DNA from: Candidatus Sumerlaeia bacterium
Lineage (GTDB): Bacteria; Sumerlaeota; Sumerlaeia; SLMS01; JAHLLQ01
Assembly (NCBI GenBank): GCA_019634695.1
Contig: JAHCAW010000011.1
Coordinates: 36,289-100,288, forward strand
Length of the DNA: 64,000 nt
Direction: 5' to 3'
The translations under genes were made by a program, and so were the position numbers. Below the pieces are notes generated by a model, which saw only the letters and a list, made by a program, of their open reading frames with translations, was not told the origin of the DNA and did no database searches. Shown here piece after piece: positions 36,763 through 46,114 of this stretch (the stretch's first letter is position 1; each line of letters starts with the position of its first letter).

Positions 36763-37686
36763 ATGAGCGGTGTCGCGATGCGGGCGTTGGGGACGACGGG
36801 GTTGCAGGTGTCGGAGGTGGGGTTCGGGGCGCTGGAGATCGGGCGCGACTGGGCGGCGGATGTGAATGCGGATCCGCGGCATTTGCGGTTCGAGGATGCC
36901 GAGCGGCTGCTGCATGGGGTGCTGGACCTCGGGGTGAACTTCGTGGACACGGCGCCGGCGTATGGGCTGAGCGAGGAGTATATCGGGCGGGCGTTGGCGG
37001 GGCGGCGGAGCGAGTATGTGCTGGCGACGAAGGTGGGCGAGCGTTGGGATCCGGCGGGCGGGTCGGTGTACGATTATTCGGCGGACGGGGTGCGGGCGTC
37101 GATCGAGCGGAGCCTGCAGTTGCTGCGCACAGACGTGATCGACCTGGTGCAGATTCACAGCGCGTCGCGCGAGGTGCTGGAGCGGGGCGAGACGTTGGGG
37201 GCGCTGGAGGAGGCGCGGGCGGCGGGCAAGGTGCGGTTCGTGGGCATGACGGGGGGCGTGGCGGAGGCGACGCGGGCGCTGGAACTGGGCGGGTACGACA
37301 CGGTGCAGTTTCCCTACAATTTGCTGAACCTTGCGGCGGAGGTGCGGCTGCTGGGGCTGGCGGGCGAGCGGGGCGCGGGGGTGATCCTGATGCGGCCGCT
37401 GGCGGGGGGAAAGCTGTCGGGCAAGTTCGAGCGGCTGGAGAAGCCGGCGGCGCGCGAGGCGGTGGCGAGCCTGGTGGCGTTCACGGAGGGCGGGACGGCG
37501 GAGGAGCTGGCGGGACTGGCGCTGCGGTATGTGCTGGGGGCGCGCGAGGTTTCGACGGTCATTGCGGGGACTCGGCGGCTGGACGCGGTGCGGGCGAACC
37601 TGGCGGCGGCGGCGCGGGGGCTGGAGCCTGCGGCGCGCGAGCGGCTGCGGGCGCACGCGGCGGGTCTGGACGCGGGGGTGTGGTGA
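36763..37686 (+). CDS. Aldo/keto reductase family oxidoreductase
   Basis: 307 residues. The catalytic tetrad of the family is visible: Asp and Tyr in FVDTAPAYGLSEEYIG, Lys in VLATKVGERW and His in LVQIHSASREV, with the C-terminal NADP site around VSTVIAGTRRLDAV. These TIM-barrel enzymes reduce aldehydes or ketones with NADPH. ATG 36763 (MSGVAMRALG) was chosen; 36778 is possible. It follows the right flanking repeat of the RNA repair cassette and has no evident operon partner. Confidence 0.92.
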   Translation: MSGVAMRALGTTGLQVSEVGFGALEIGRDWAADVNADPRHLRFEDAERLLHGVLDLGVNFVDTAPAYGLSEEYIGRALAGRRSEYVLATKVGERWDPAGGSVYDYSADGVRASIERSLQLLRTDVIDLVQIHSASREVLERGETLGALEEARAAGKVRFVGMTGGVAEATRALELGGYDTVQFPYNLLNLAAEVRLLGLAGERGAGVILMRPLAGGKLSGKFERLEKPAAREAVASLVAFTEGGTAEELAGLALRYVLGAREVSTVIAGTRRLDAVRANLAAAARGLEPAARERLRAHAAGLDAGVW

Positions 37687-37811
37687 GGGGCGATTGCAGA
37701 GGGCGGGATGGGAGACTGACCCTGTCTCTTTTGTCCGTGTTGTTTCGGGCTTGACGCACGGGGCGGGCGGGGGGAGTTTTGGGGATGAAAAGCCAAGATG
37801 GAGACAAGCGC

Positions 37812-38147
37812 ATGAAACGCAAGGTTCTGGCGATTCTGGCAGGTGTGGCGATTCTGGGCGTGGCGATTCCGGCCTCGGCCCATCGGTTCCATCGCGTGGA
37901 CAGCAGCCATCCGATGCGGGTGGTGGGCTATGCGGTGCACGGCGTCGGCACGGCGCTGGAGTACTGGGTGATGCGGCCGATCCACAAGATCGTGTCGAAG
38001 GACGACTTCGACATCGTGTTCGGGCACAAGGCCCGGGTGCACGAGGAGAAGACGTACGACGAGTGGCTGCACGCGGACTACGCGCCGTCGATCGCGGTGG
38101 AGCGTGCGACAAAGACGCAGATGCAGCGCGGGACGGCTCCGCGTTGA
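37812..38147 (+). CDS. Small exported protein of unknown function
   Basis: 111 residues with a clear signal peptide (MKRKVLAILAGVAILGVAIPA, cleavage after ASA). The mature part is rich in His and aromatic residues (HRFHRVDSSHPMRVVGYA, YWVMRPIHKIVSKDDF, HEEKTYDEWLHADY). The ATG at 37812 has GGAG eight bases upstream; ATG 37785 is less good. I do not recognise the family. It sits directly upstream of an ABC ATPase gene, 16 bases apart, perhaps as its accessory. It may be periplasmic. Confidence 0.65.
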   Translation: MKRKVLAILAGVAILGVAIPASAHRFHRVDSSHPMRVVGYAVHGVGTALEYWVMRPIHKIVSKDDFDIVFGHKARVHEEKTYDEWLHADYAPSIAVERATKTQMQRGTAPR

Positions 38148-38163
38148 GGAAAGCATCGGCGGG

Positions 38164-38892
38164 ATGACGTCCGGAACTCCGCCGTTCGTGATTGTGGAAC
38201 GCGTGTCGAAGCGCTACGGGCGCCTCGGCGCGCGTTTCGTTTTACGGCAGGCGTGCGCGGAATTCGGGGCGGGCGAGGTGCACGTGATCGTGGGCCCGTC
38301 GGGCTCGGGCAAGACGACGCTGCTGAATCTGGTGGGGGGAATCGACCGACCGGACGAGGGGCGCATCGTGGTGGGCGGGGTGACGGTGTCGGGTTTGCGC
38401 GAGTCGGGGCGGGCGGGCTGGCGGGCGCGCACGGTGGGGACGGTGTTCCAGCAGCCTTTTCTGCCGCGCGGCTGGCGCGCGTGGGAGGCGGTGGCGGCGC
38501 CGTTGCTGGCGGGTCTTGGTGTGTCGCCGGCGGAGGGTCGGCGGCGCGCGGTGGCGATGCTGGAGACGGTGGGACTGGGCGAGGAATCGGATCGGCGGGT
38601 GGAGCATCTGAGCGGGGGCCAGCGGCAGCGGGTGGCGCTGGCGCGTGCGCTGGTGCCGCGGCCGGCGTTGGTGCTGGCCGACGAGCCGACGGCGCACCAG
38701 GATCGCGAGTCGGGCAGGCGCGTGGCGCGGCTGCTGGCCGAGGCGGCGCGCCGCGACGGCACGACGGTGCTGGCGGTCAGCCACGAGGCCGAGGGCCAGC
38801 ATTGGCTGGCGGACCGGCGGTGGGTGCTGGAAGAGGGAACGATGAAGGAGGAAGGCAGGGTGCAGAAGGAAGAAGGCAGGGAGACGGGTTGA
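38164..38892 (+). CDS. ABC transporter ATP-binding protein (LolD/MacB-like)
   Basis: 242 residues with all ABC motifs: Walker A GPSGSGKTTLLNL, Q-loop VFQQPFLPRGWRAW, signature LSGGQRQRVALARAL, Walker B LVLADEPTAHQD and switch VSHEAEGQ. The subfamily is that of lipoprotein release and macrolide export ATPases, which need a FtsX-type permease; none is adjacent, so the partner is elsewhere. The final residues (MKEEGRVQKEEGRETG) come from a purine-rich low-complexity repeat rather than family sequence and probably extend the natural C-terminus. Confidence 0.9.
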   Translation: MTSGTPPFVIVERVSKRYGRLGARFVLRQACAEFGAGEVHVIVGPSGSGKTTLLNLVGGIDRPDEGRIVVGGVTVSGLRESGRAGWRARTVGTVFQQPFLPRGWRAWEAVAAPLLAGLGVSPAEGRRRAVAMLETVGLGEESDRRVEHLSGGQRQRVALARALVPRPALVLADEPTAHQDRESGRRVARLLAEAARRDGTTVLAVSHEAEGQHWLADRRWVLEEGTMKEEGRVQKEEGRETG

Positions 38893-39213
38893 GTATTGTG
38901 GATTTTACGGAAAGTGTATAGTTGATTACAGTGTGATGCTTGGCGGCATGGCGCCGGGCGATGCGGAACGGCGGCTCGCGCGAAGCCGCAAAGCCGCCAA
39001 GGGGCGGGCTTCACGAGGCGCGGTGGCGCTCATGCCCCTCAGGCAGGCGTAGCGACTTCTCGCGATGGTTTGTGGCGAGCGGAACGAGTATCCGTTCGGT
39101 CGCTCACGCGCCTGTGGACGGCGATACGGGGCGACGAAACCGCAATCTCTGCGTTCCTCAGCCTTCTGCCCTCTTTCTTCTGCATTCCGCCTTCGCCCTT
39201 CCGCCCTCCCTTT
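38893..39213. other. Intergenic region with an AT-rich patch and a pyrimidine-rich repeat
   Basis: No gene is supported. Around 38895-38940 lies an unusually AT-rich patch (GTGGATTTTACGGAAAGTGT). Around 39166-39213 is the pyrimidine-rich complement of the purine repeat seen at the end of the ABC gene (38845-38880), so the two copies form an imperfect inverted pair. A similar pyrimidine tract is at 7370-7393. Confidence 0.55.
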
Positions 39214-40302
39214 TCAGCCTGCGCGGAACTTGCGGATGCGGGCCTTGCTGGTGCGGGAGGTGCGGGAGACGTCCTCGCCTTCGGGGACGGTGTCGACGTC
39301 GCCGGGCATTTCGGCGTGGCGCAGGTAGCGGGCGGCGTCCTCGGGCGGCACGGGGTTGATGAAGAATCCCGAGCCCCATTCGAAGCCGGCAACGCGGGAG
39401 AGGGCGGGCAGGATCTCGATGTGCCAATGGAAGTACGGCACGGAGCCGAGGTTCATCGGCGTGGTGTGGATGATCATGTTGTAGGCCGGGTCGTTAACGG
39501 CCAGCTTGAGTTTGTGCAGGGTCTTCTGGAGCAGGTCCGCCAGGTGGGTGACGTCGCTCTTGGTGATGTCGCTGAAGAAGCAGGCGGACTTGGGCAGGAG
39601 GAAGACCTCGAACGGAAGGAGGCGCAGGGACAGAAGGCGATGAACTCCTCGTTCTCCATATGACACGACGCGGGCGCCGTCGTTGCGCTCCTGGTGAATC
39701 ATGTCGCAGAAGACGCAGCGTTCCTTGTAATCGTGGTAGCGGCGCGCGCCTTCGATCTTCTCCTGCACGTTCTTGGGAACGATGGGCAGGGCGATGATCT
39801 GGCTGTGCGAGTGCCAGATGGAGGCGCCGGCCTGGGTGCCGTAGTTCTTGAAGATGAGGACGTACTGGAAGCGGGGATCCTTGCGCAGGGCGACGGCGCG
39901 GTCGCGGTAGGCCCAGATGGCTTCCTGCACCTGCTCCGGGGCCATGTCGCCAAGTTGGACGCCCTCGTTGGGGGTTTCGATGACGACCTCATGGGCGCCG
40001 ATGCCGTTCATCATGTCGTACATGCCGAGGCCGACGCGGCGGATTTCGCCTTCGGCCTCGAGGGCGGGGTACTTGTTGGGCGTGACGCGAACCCACCATC
40101 CGGAGGAGTCGGGGTCGCTGCCGGGGGGGCGATAGGCGAGCAGTTCCGGCGGCGTCATCTTCTCGTTGCCGGGCTTGAAAGGGTTGACGGCGTCGATCTT
40201 GTTTGTCGGCGTGGAGTCAATAAAGGCGGAGGGGCGCTTGGCCCGCTCCGTGGCGATAATCACCCAGCGTCCCGTGACGGGGTCGCGGCGGAGTTCCGGC
40301 AT
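39214..40302 (-). CDS. galT: Galactose-1-phosphate uridylyltransferase, with a local double frameshift
   Basis: 362 residues as the frame stands. The N-terminus MPELRRDPVTGRWVIIATER, the HIT-like active site ASIWHSHSQIIALP, a Cys pair (CVFCDMI) and the second histidine motif YFHWHIEILP identify GalT. Between about 39608 and 39660 the translated segment (GERGVHRLLSL) is foreign, while another frame gives ENEEFIAFCPCAS, which is exactly what the family has before PFEVFLLPK. One extra base near 39655-39660 and a compensating loss near 39610-39620 would restore it. It is divergent from the beta-lactamase-like gene. Confidence 0.88.
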   Translation of the reverse strand: MPELRRDPVTGRWVIIATERAKRPSAFIDSTPTNKIDAVNPFKPGNEKMTPPELLAYRPPGSDPDSSGWWVRVTPNKYPALEAEGEIRRVGLGMYDMMNGIGAHEVVIETPNEGVQLGDMAPEQVQEAIWAYRDRAVALRKDPRFQYVLIFKNYGTQAGASIWHSHSQIIALPIVPKNVQEKIEGARRYHDYKERCVFCDMIHQERNDGARVVSYGERGVHRLLSLRLLPFEVFLLPKSACFFSDITKSDVTHLADLLQKTLHKLKLAVNDPAYNMIIHTTPMNLGSVPYFHWHIEILPALSRVAGFEWGSGFFINPVPPEDAARYLRHAEMPGDVDTVPEGEDVSRTSRTSKARIRKFRAG

Positions 40303-40432
40303 GGCTCGTCACCTCTCTCCTGACGTTGCTGCGGGGCCTGAAACGGCGGCATATCGTGGCGCGCACGCAGCGGAAATGCCACCGGCAAACGTGGGGCCGG
40401 GCCGGCCGTGGGCGCAACTTGGATTCATTGAG

Positions 40433-41599
40433 GTGCCTTGGCGCACGGCCCTTCGTTTTATTGGAATGCTGGCAATTCTGGCGGTGCTGGCGGGGTGCGC
40501 GGCGCGGGACGACGGGGGCGCGGCGGAGCGGCGCATGGCGCTGGAGCCGACGCTGGCCGGGTTCCGTGCCGATACGTTCGTGGCACTGGACCGCGCGATG
40601 GAGCGCGCGGTGCTCGAGCGCGCCGACGTGCCCGGGGCGGTGCTGTCGGTGGGGCGGCGCGGGGTGGTGGTCTACGAGCGGGCATTGGGGCGGCGCGGGC
40701 CGCTGGGGGAAGGCTGGCTGCCGGTCGAGCGCGACACGCTGTTCGATGTGGCGTCGCTGACGAAGCCGGTGGCGACGGCGACGGCGGCGGCGCTGCTGGT
40801 GTGCCGGGGCGAGCTGACGCCGGAGTCCGAGGTCGGCGGCCACGCGCTGGACCTGCTGCTGCGGCACGGGGTCGGGCTGCCCGAGTACGTCGAGTGGCAG
40901 GTGCTGGCACGCGTGGGCGAGGAGGTGCCGCTGGGCGAGGCGCTGCAGCGCGCGACTGCCGGCGCGGCGCCGGGCACGCGCGGATACAGCAACGTCGGCT
41001 ACCTCATGGTCTCGAGCCACCTCGAGACGATGACGGGCGAGGATCTTGAGAGCTTCCTGCGGCGCGAGGCCTGGGGGCCGCTGGGCATGGAGAACACCAC
41101 GTTCCGGCCGCTGAGGCGTGCGCGGGCCAACATCGCGCAGACGCACGCGGACCGCGAGGCCGGTCGCCCGTACGATCCACTGGCGGACTACGTGGTGGAA
41201 CGTCGGCCGGGTCACATGCCGGGCCACAGCGGCCTGTTCTCGACGGCCGGCGACCTGACGCGCTTCTGCCAGCGCCTGCTGAACCCGACCGCCGAGTGGA
41301 TGTGCGTGGCCGAGTACCTGCTGGATGCGCGGAGTCGATTGGCCAGCGACACATCCGAGGGCGGAACGTTGCGGGTGACGGGACGGCGCGGACGCACGCC
41401 GGCCTTCGATCCAGAGAACACATGGACCGGCGAGGGGGCGCTGTACCACACGGGCTACACGGGGTGCCTGATGTGGCTGGATCGGCGGGGCGGGGTGTCG
41501 GTGGTGCTGCTGACGAATGCGACGCTGGACGGCAACCCGCAGGGTTGGCAGGACTTGCAGCGCGAGGTGATTCGGGAGGTGCGGCGGGGACTGCGGTGA
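40433..41599 (+). CDS. Beta-lactamase-fold serine hydrolase, lipoprotein
   Basis: 388 residues from the GTG at 40433, which yields an ideal lipoprotein signal (MPWRTALRFIGMLAILAVLAG before Cys); the upstream in-frame ATG does not. Catalytic motifs are SLTK (SxxK, in FDVASLTKPVAT), YSN (in TRGYSNVGYLMVSS) and a GHSG-like third motif (PGHSGLFS). The family comprises class C beta-lactamase/esterase-like enzymes acting on peptidoglycan peptides or esters. As a lipoprotein it acts in the periplasm. It is divergent from galT and convergent with ilvC. Confidence 0.85.
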   Translation: MPWRTALRFIGMLAILAVLAGCAARDDGGAAERRMALEPTLAGFRADTFVALDRAMERAVLERADVPGAVLSVGRRGVVVYERALGRRGPLGEGWLPVERDTLFDVASLTKPVATATAAALLVCRGELTPESEVGGHALDLLLRHGVGLPEYVEWQVLARVGEEVPLGEALQRATAGAAPGTRGYSNVGYLMVSSHLETMTGEDLESFLRREAWGPLGMENTTFRPLRRARANIAQTHADREAGRPYDPLADYVVERRPGHMPGHSGLFSTAGDLTRFCQRLLNPTAEWMCVAEYLLDARSRLASDTSEGGTLRVTGRRGRTPAFDPENTWTGEGALYHTGYTGCLMWLDRRGGVSVVLLTNATLDGNPQGWQDLQREVIREVRRGLR

Positions 41600-41604
41600 G
41601 AGTG

Positions 41605-41637
41605 CGGCCGGAACGCCCGCGAAGAGCGTCCCGGCCG
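41605..41637. terminator. Hairpin between convergent genes
   Basis: CGGCCGGAACGC (41605-41616) pairs with GCGTCCCGGCCG (41626-41637) with a single mismatch, giving a 12-bp stem just after the beta-lactamase-like stop and before the ilvC stop on the other strand. No T-run follows on either strand. Confidence 0.5.
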
Positions 41638-41645
41638 GCGGGCGA

Positions 41646-42650
41646 TCACTTGGATTCGTTGAGCCAGCTCATCATGCCGCGGAGCTGCTTGCCGATGTCC
41701 TCGCTGCGGTGCTTGGCGTTTTCTTCGCGCAGGCGCAGGAAGTTCTTCCGGCCGGTTTCGTTCTCGTGCATCCACTCGCGGGCGAACTCGCCGGTCTGGA
41801 TTTCGGCGAGGATCTTCTTGAGCTCGGCGCGGGTCTGGTCGGTGACAAGGCGTGCGCCGCGGGAGTAGTCGCCGTACTCGGCGGTGTCGCTGATGGAGTC
41901 GCGCATGCGCGACAAGCCGCCCTTGTAGATGAGGTCGACGATGAGCTTCAGCTCGTGGACGCACTCGAAGTAGGCCATCTCGGGGGCGTAGCCGGCTTCG
42001 ACAAGGGTGTCGAAGGCCGCCTTGACCATGGCGGAGGTGGCGCCGCACAGGACGGTCTGCTCGCCAAACAGGTCGGTCTCGGTTTCCTCGCGGAAGGAGG
42101 TTTCGATGATGCCGGCGCGTCCGCCGCCGACGGCGCAGGCATGGGCGAGAGCGATCTCGCGGGCCTTGCCGGTGGCGTTCTGGTGGACGGCGATCAGGCA
42201 GGGGACGCCGCCACCTTCGACGAAGACGTCGCGGACAAGGTGGCCGGGGCCCTTGGGCGCGACCATGTAGACGTCGACGTCGGCGGGGGGCTTGATGAAG
42301 CCGAAGTGGATGTTGAAGCCGTGGCTGAAGACGAGAGCCTTGCCGGTGGTCAGGTTGGGTTTGATCTCGGCTTCGTAGAGCTTGCTTTGGATGTGGTCGG
42401 GAACGAGGACTTGGATGATGTCGGCCTTGGCGGAGACGTCGGCGGCGGAGCCGACCTCGAAGCCGTGGGACTTGGCCAGGTCGTAGTTCTTGCCGCCGGG
42501 GCGCTGGCCGATGAGCACCTTGACGCCCGACTCGCGCATGTTCTGAGCCTGGGCGTGGCCCTGGCTGCCGTAGCCAATGACGGCGACGGTCTTGCCGGCC
42601 AGCAGGCTCTTGTCGGCGTCCTTGTCGTACATCATCTTCAGAGGGGACAT
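41646..42650 (-). CDS. ilvC: Ketol-acid reductoisomerase
   Basis: 334 residues, the class I KARI length. The NADPH site is [17 protein letters not shown], followed by [28 protein letters not shown] and the acid cluster [16 protein letters not shown], with the C-terminal [12 protein letters not shown]. It makes the dihydroxy acids of valine and isoleucine biosynthesis. The ATG at 42650 has AAGGA nine bases upstream. It lies 68 bases downstream of secDF on the same strand; other ilv genes are not in the window. Confidence 0.96.
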   Translation of the reverse strand: MSPLKMMYDKDADKSLLAGKTVAVIGYGSQGHAQAQNMRESGVKVLIGQRPGGKNYDLAKSHGFEVGSAADVSAKADIIQVLVPDHIQSKLYEAEIKPNLTTGKALVFSHGFNIHFGFIKPPADVDVYMVAPKGPGHLVRDVFVEGGGVPCLIAVHQNATGKAREIALAHACAVGGGRAGIIETSFREETETDLFGEQTVLCGATSAMVKAAFDTLVEAGYAPEMAYFECVHELKLIVDLIYKGGLSRMRDSISDTAEYGDYSRGARLVTDQTRAELKKILAEIQTGEFAREWMHENETGRKNFLRLREENAKHRSEDIGKQLRGMMSWLNESK

Positions 42651-42718
42651 GGTGCGCGGATCCTTCCGTGCGGGAGTTTGTCGCGTCCCCGTCGTGGGGG
42701 AATCGCGTTGACGGCGGG

Positions 42719-45475
42719 TCAGGCGCCGATCTTGACGGTCTTGGTGGGACGGTTGTGGGCCTTCTCGATGCCCTCGCGCTTCTCCTTGGCGGTCACGACG
42801 GCGTGAATCAGCGCGGCCGCGATGAAGACCGAGGAGTACGTGCCGACGAGGATGCCGAGGAACAGGATCAGGGCGAAGTCCTTGAGCCCGATGCCGCCGA
42901 AGATCAGCATGGAGACGACGGCGATGAGCGTCGTGCCCGAGGTGAACACGGTGCGCGACAGCGTCTTGTTGATGGCGTGGTTGATGATGTCCCCGATGCT
43001 GCGGCCGTACATCTCGCTGCTGGTTTCGCGGATGCGATCGAAGACGACGATGGTGTCGTTGACCGAGTAGCCGAGGACGATCAGCAGGCCCGAGACAATG
43101 TCGAGGGTGAGGTTGTGGCCCAGGGCGACGAAGATGCCCAAGGCGACGAGCAGGTCGTGGACGAGGGCGGCGACGGCGGCGAGGCCGAAGAGCGGCCGGA
43201 AGCGCAGCGCGATGTAGCCCAGAATGACGAGCGAGGCGACGAACACCATGAGCAGGGCGCTGAGGGTGAACTCGCGGCCGACGATCGACTCGATGCTCTG
43301 CGTGGAGGCGATCGAGACGTTGTCGCCGAAGGCACTGGCGAGGTTGTTCTCGATGCGCTCGCGGATCGACTCGAGCGAGACCTCCTCGGACTTCTTCGGC
43401 ACGGTGACCTGGTAGATGTCCTGGTTGAGGACCTTGACGACCTTGACGTCGTCGAACTTGCCGTCGGCTTCGGCGCCCTGCATGGAGCGCTGCATGTCGG
43501 CGCGCGAGACGAGCTCGATGTTCTCGACCTCGACGGTGGCGACGACACCGCCCGTGAAGTCGATGCCCGGGTTGACGCCATGGACGATCAGGTAGAAGAG
43601 CGCGATGCCCATGAGCGTGCCGGAGATCGGGACGCCGAGCTTGCGCCAGCCCATGAAGTTGTAGTTGGCGTTCTTGAAGGGAATGAAGGTGCCGACCTTC
43701 ATCGTCTTCTTCTTGATGACCCATGCCTCGATGAGGACGCGGGTGACGGTGAGGCCGGTGTAGAGGTTGACGATGAGGCCGATGGCCATGGCGGTCCAGA
43801 AGCCGCGGACGGAATCCTGGGCGATCTCGAAGGCGAGCAGCACCAAGGCCGGTAGCAGCGTGGTGACGTTCGAGTCGAGGATGACGCTGAAGGCTTTGCC
43901 GAACGCGGCATTCATCGCGGCCCGGAACGGTTTGCCGTCCTCGAGTTCCTCGCGCAGGCGCTCGTAGATCAGCACGTTGGCGTCCACGGCCATACCCATC
44001 GTGAGCAGGATGCCACCGATGCCCGAGAGAGTGAGCGTGGCGTTGGCCATCGACAGGATCGCCATGATGAGCAGCACGTTGAGCGACATCGCGATGATGG
44101 CGAAGGCACCGGCGACCTGGTAGATGAAGAGCATGAGGACGACGAGGACAGCCGCGCCGATGAGCAGCGCCTGACCGGACTGGATGACCGAGTCGCGGCC
44201 GAGGCTGGCGCCGATGGCCTGCTCGTTGACGATCTTGAGCGGGGCGGGCAGCGAGCCGGCCTTGAGCACGAGGGTGAGGTCGAGCGCCTCCTCCTGCGAG
44301 AAGCTGCCGGAGATTTCGCACCGGCCGTACAGGATCGGCTCGCGGATCGTGGGCGCCGAGTAGACGATGTTGTCGAGGATGATGGCGAAGCGGTCGCCGA
44401 CATGGTCGGTGGTGACCTCGGCGAACTTCTCGGTGCCCTCGCGGTTAAACTCGAGCAGCACCTTGTGCGGGTTATAGAGGTCGTTGACGTCGGTGTAGAC
44501 TTGGGCGCGGCGCAGGCTGTCGCCGGTCAGCTCGGGGCGGCTGCGCAGGACATAGGCAAGGTTGGCGATCTCAGTGCGGTTGCCGACCTGGTCGATCTTG
44601 ATTTCCTTGCCGAGGAAGAGGCTGTGGTTGGCCGGCAGCAGGGGCGCGGCGGCCTCCTGATTGATGATTCGGACGGTGGTGCCGGCGACCTCGCCGGGGA
44701 TCTCCAGCAGGAATTCGGAACGAACGACGCCGGTGCGCATCTGCGGATCCCAAGTGGCGGGATCGATGAACTTGCGGACCTCGGTCTCGTGGTTGGGGTG
44801 AAGCAGGCGGAACTCGAGGTTGGCGGTGCGCAGCAGGCCGTTGCGGATGCGGGCCGGATCGGTCTCGCCGGGAATCTGGACGAGAATGCGCTCGGGGGGT
44901 TGCTTGACGACGATGGGCTGGGTGAGACCGAACTCGTTGACGCGGTTGCGGATGGTGCGCAGGGCGGCGTCGACGCTTTCCTGGCGGCTGCGGTCGCGCT
45001 CCTGTTCGCTGTAGGGAAAGGGAACGCCCTCGGCGCCGCCGAGGCGGCCGATGGCTGCCAGATCCAGAGCGCCGCGGAAGTCCTCGATGATCTCGGCGGC
45101 GAGCTTGGTGTCGTCGGGAGCGATGTCGCCGACGACGAGCGCGCGGCGTTCGTAGTCGACGCGGACGGTAGCCTCGACCTCTTCGCGGCGGAACTCGGAG
45201 ACAACGCGCTCGGCCAGACGGTCGAGGTCGCGCTGGAACATCAGATCGGTGTCTAGAGCGATGAGGAACTCGACGCCGCCCTGGAGGTCGAGCCCGAGCT
45301 TGATCATGCTGCTGTCGGACAGCTTGCGGCGCATCTGCTCGGACTGCTCGGGGGACAGCTCTTCGGGCAGACCGCGGACGAACTTGAAGTAGTCGACCGT
45401 CGGCCAGACGAAGATCAGCGACAGCACCGTCACCGTGATCACGAAGATCATGCGGCCGTTGAAAATCTTGTTCAT
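42719..45475 (-). CDS. secDF: SecD-SecF fusion protein translocase accessory subunit
   Basis: 918 residues joining SecD (about 1-590) and SecF (about 610-918), 12 predicted membrane helices. SecD features include [12 protein letters not shown] in the first periplasmic domain and [18 protein letters not shown] in helix 4; SecF has [12 protein letters not shown] and [18 protein letters not shown]. The complex uses the proton gradient to pull exported proteins across the membrane. Fused SecDF is common in several phyla. It is 52 bases downstream of yajC, the usual partner. Confidence 0.95.
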   Translation of the reverse strand: MNKIFNGRMIFVITVTVLSLIFVWPTVDYFKFVRGLPEELSPEQSEQMRRKLSDSSMIKLGLDLQGGVEFLIALDTDLMFQRDLDRLAERVVSEFRREEVEATVRVDYERRALVVGDIAPDDTKLAAEIIEDFRGALDLAAIGRLGGAEGVPFPYSEQERDRSRQESVDAALRTIRNRVNEFGLTQPIVVKQPPERILVQIPGETDPARIRNGLLRTANLEFRLLHPNHETEVRKFIDPATWDPQMRTGVVRSEFLLEIPGEVAGTTVRIINQEAAAPLLPANHSLFLGKEIKIDQVGNRTEIANLAYVLRSRPELTGDSLRRAQVYTDVNDLYNPHKVLLEFNREGTEKFAEVTTDHVGDRFAIILDNIVYSAPTIREPILYGRCEISGSFSQEEALDLTLVLKAGSLPAPLKIVNEQAIGASLGRDSVIQSGQALLIGAAVLVVLMLFIYQVAGAFAIIAMSLNVLLIMAILSMANATLTLSGIGGILLTMGMAVDANVLIYERLREELEDGKPFRAAMNAAFGKAFSVILDSNVTTLLPALVLLAFEIAQDSVRGFWTAMAIGLIVNLYTGLTVTRVLIEAWVIKKKTMKVGTFIPFKNANYNFMGWRKLGVPISGTLMGIALFYLIVHGVNPGIDFTGGVVATVEVENIELVSRADMQRSMQGAEADGKFDDVKVVKVLNQDIYQVTVPKKSEEVSLESIRERIENNLASAFGDNVSIASTQSIESIVGREFTLSALLMVFVASLVILGYIALRFRPLFGLAAVAALVHDLLVALGIFVALGHNLTLDIVSGLLIVLGYSVNDTIVVFDRIRETSSEMYGRSIGDIINHAINKTLSRTVFTSGTTLIAVVSMLIFGGIGLKDFALILFLGILVGTYSSVFIAAALIHAVVTAKEKREGIEKAHNRPTKTVKIGA

Positions 45476-45527
45476 GCTCGGGGTTCCTGTGCAGGGGGCC
45501 CGACCCGGCTGGCGGGTCGGGACGGGA

Positions 45528-45884
45528 TCATGTGTTCTTGGTCTCGCCTTCGCCGCCGCTCTTCTTCGGGTTGATGACCGAGATCGAGCCGCGGTTGAAG
45601 GTCAGCTTGATGTTGCGGGCGACTTCCACCTCGACGGTGTCCTTGTCGCTGGCATTGGCGACGGTGCCATGGATGCCGCCGGCGGTGACGACACGGTCGC
45701 CCTTCTGAAGGCCGGTGATCAGCTTCTCGCGCGCCTGCTGCTCGCGCTTCTGGGGGCGCAGGATGATGAACCACAGGGCCAGCACCATAATCCCCAGGAA
45801 CATCATCAGCTTCATGAAGTCGCCCTGGCCGTCTCCGCCCCCCGCGGCCTGGGCCAGCAACACGACAAAGCTCGAATCAACCAA
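45528..45884 (-). CDS. yajC: Preprotein translocase subunit YajC
   Basis: 118 residues with the YajC layout: short periplasmic N-terminus, one membrane helix (about 25-43, LMMFLGIMVLALWFIILRP), then the conserved QKREQQAREKLITGLQKGDR and VVTAGGIHGTV. The start is TTG at 45884, with GGGGAG nine bases upstream. YajC associates with SecDF, encoded next on the same strand. Confidence 0.93.
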   Translation of the reverse strand: MVDSSFVVLLAQAAGGGDGQGDFMKLMMFLGIMVLALWFIILRPQKREQQAREKLITGLQKGDRVVTAGGIHGTVANASDKDTVEVEVARNIKLTFNRGSISVINPKKSGGEGETKNT

Positions 45885-46008
45885 GGAAACTGTCTCCCCG
45901 CGAGATGCACGATTCTCCCCCGCCGGCCGCCTCGGGGCAGCCGTCGAAGGGGGCGAAGGTTAGGGACCTGTCCGAAGGGCTGTCAAACCGAAAGCCCGGG
46001 AGAGCGGG

Positions 46009-46062
46009 CGTGGTTCGTGGTTGCTGGGTCGTGGCTCGTGGTTCGTAGTTCGTGGTTCGTGG
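46009..46062. repeat. Imperfect GTTCGTG tandem repeat in the hemB-yajC gap
   Basis: About seven diverged GTGGTTCGT-like units fill much of the 230-base gap between the hemB stop and the yajC start. They match those at 21983-22013 and 22868-22905. Nothing else was recognised in the gap. Confidence 0.7.
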
Positions 46063-46114
46063 CGTCCACCGGGGAGGACGGCTTGGCCACAAAGCGCTGT
46101 TTTTGTTGGGTTTA

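Noticed and set aside
42651..44321. Long open minus-strand frame continuing upstream of ilvC
   Set aside because: It is a shadow of secDF in another frame, made possible by the high GC content, and has no family resemblance.
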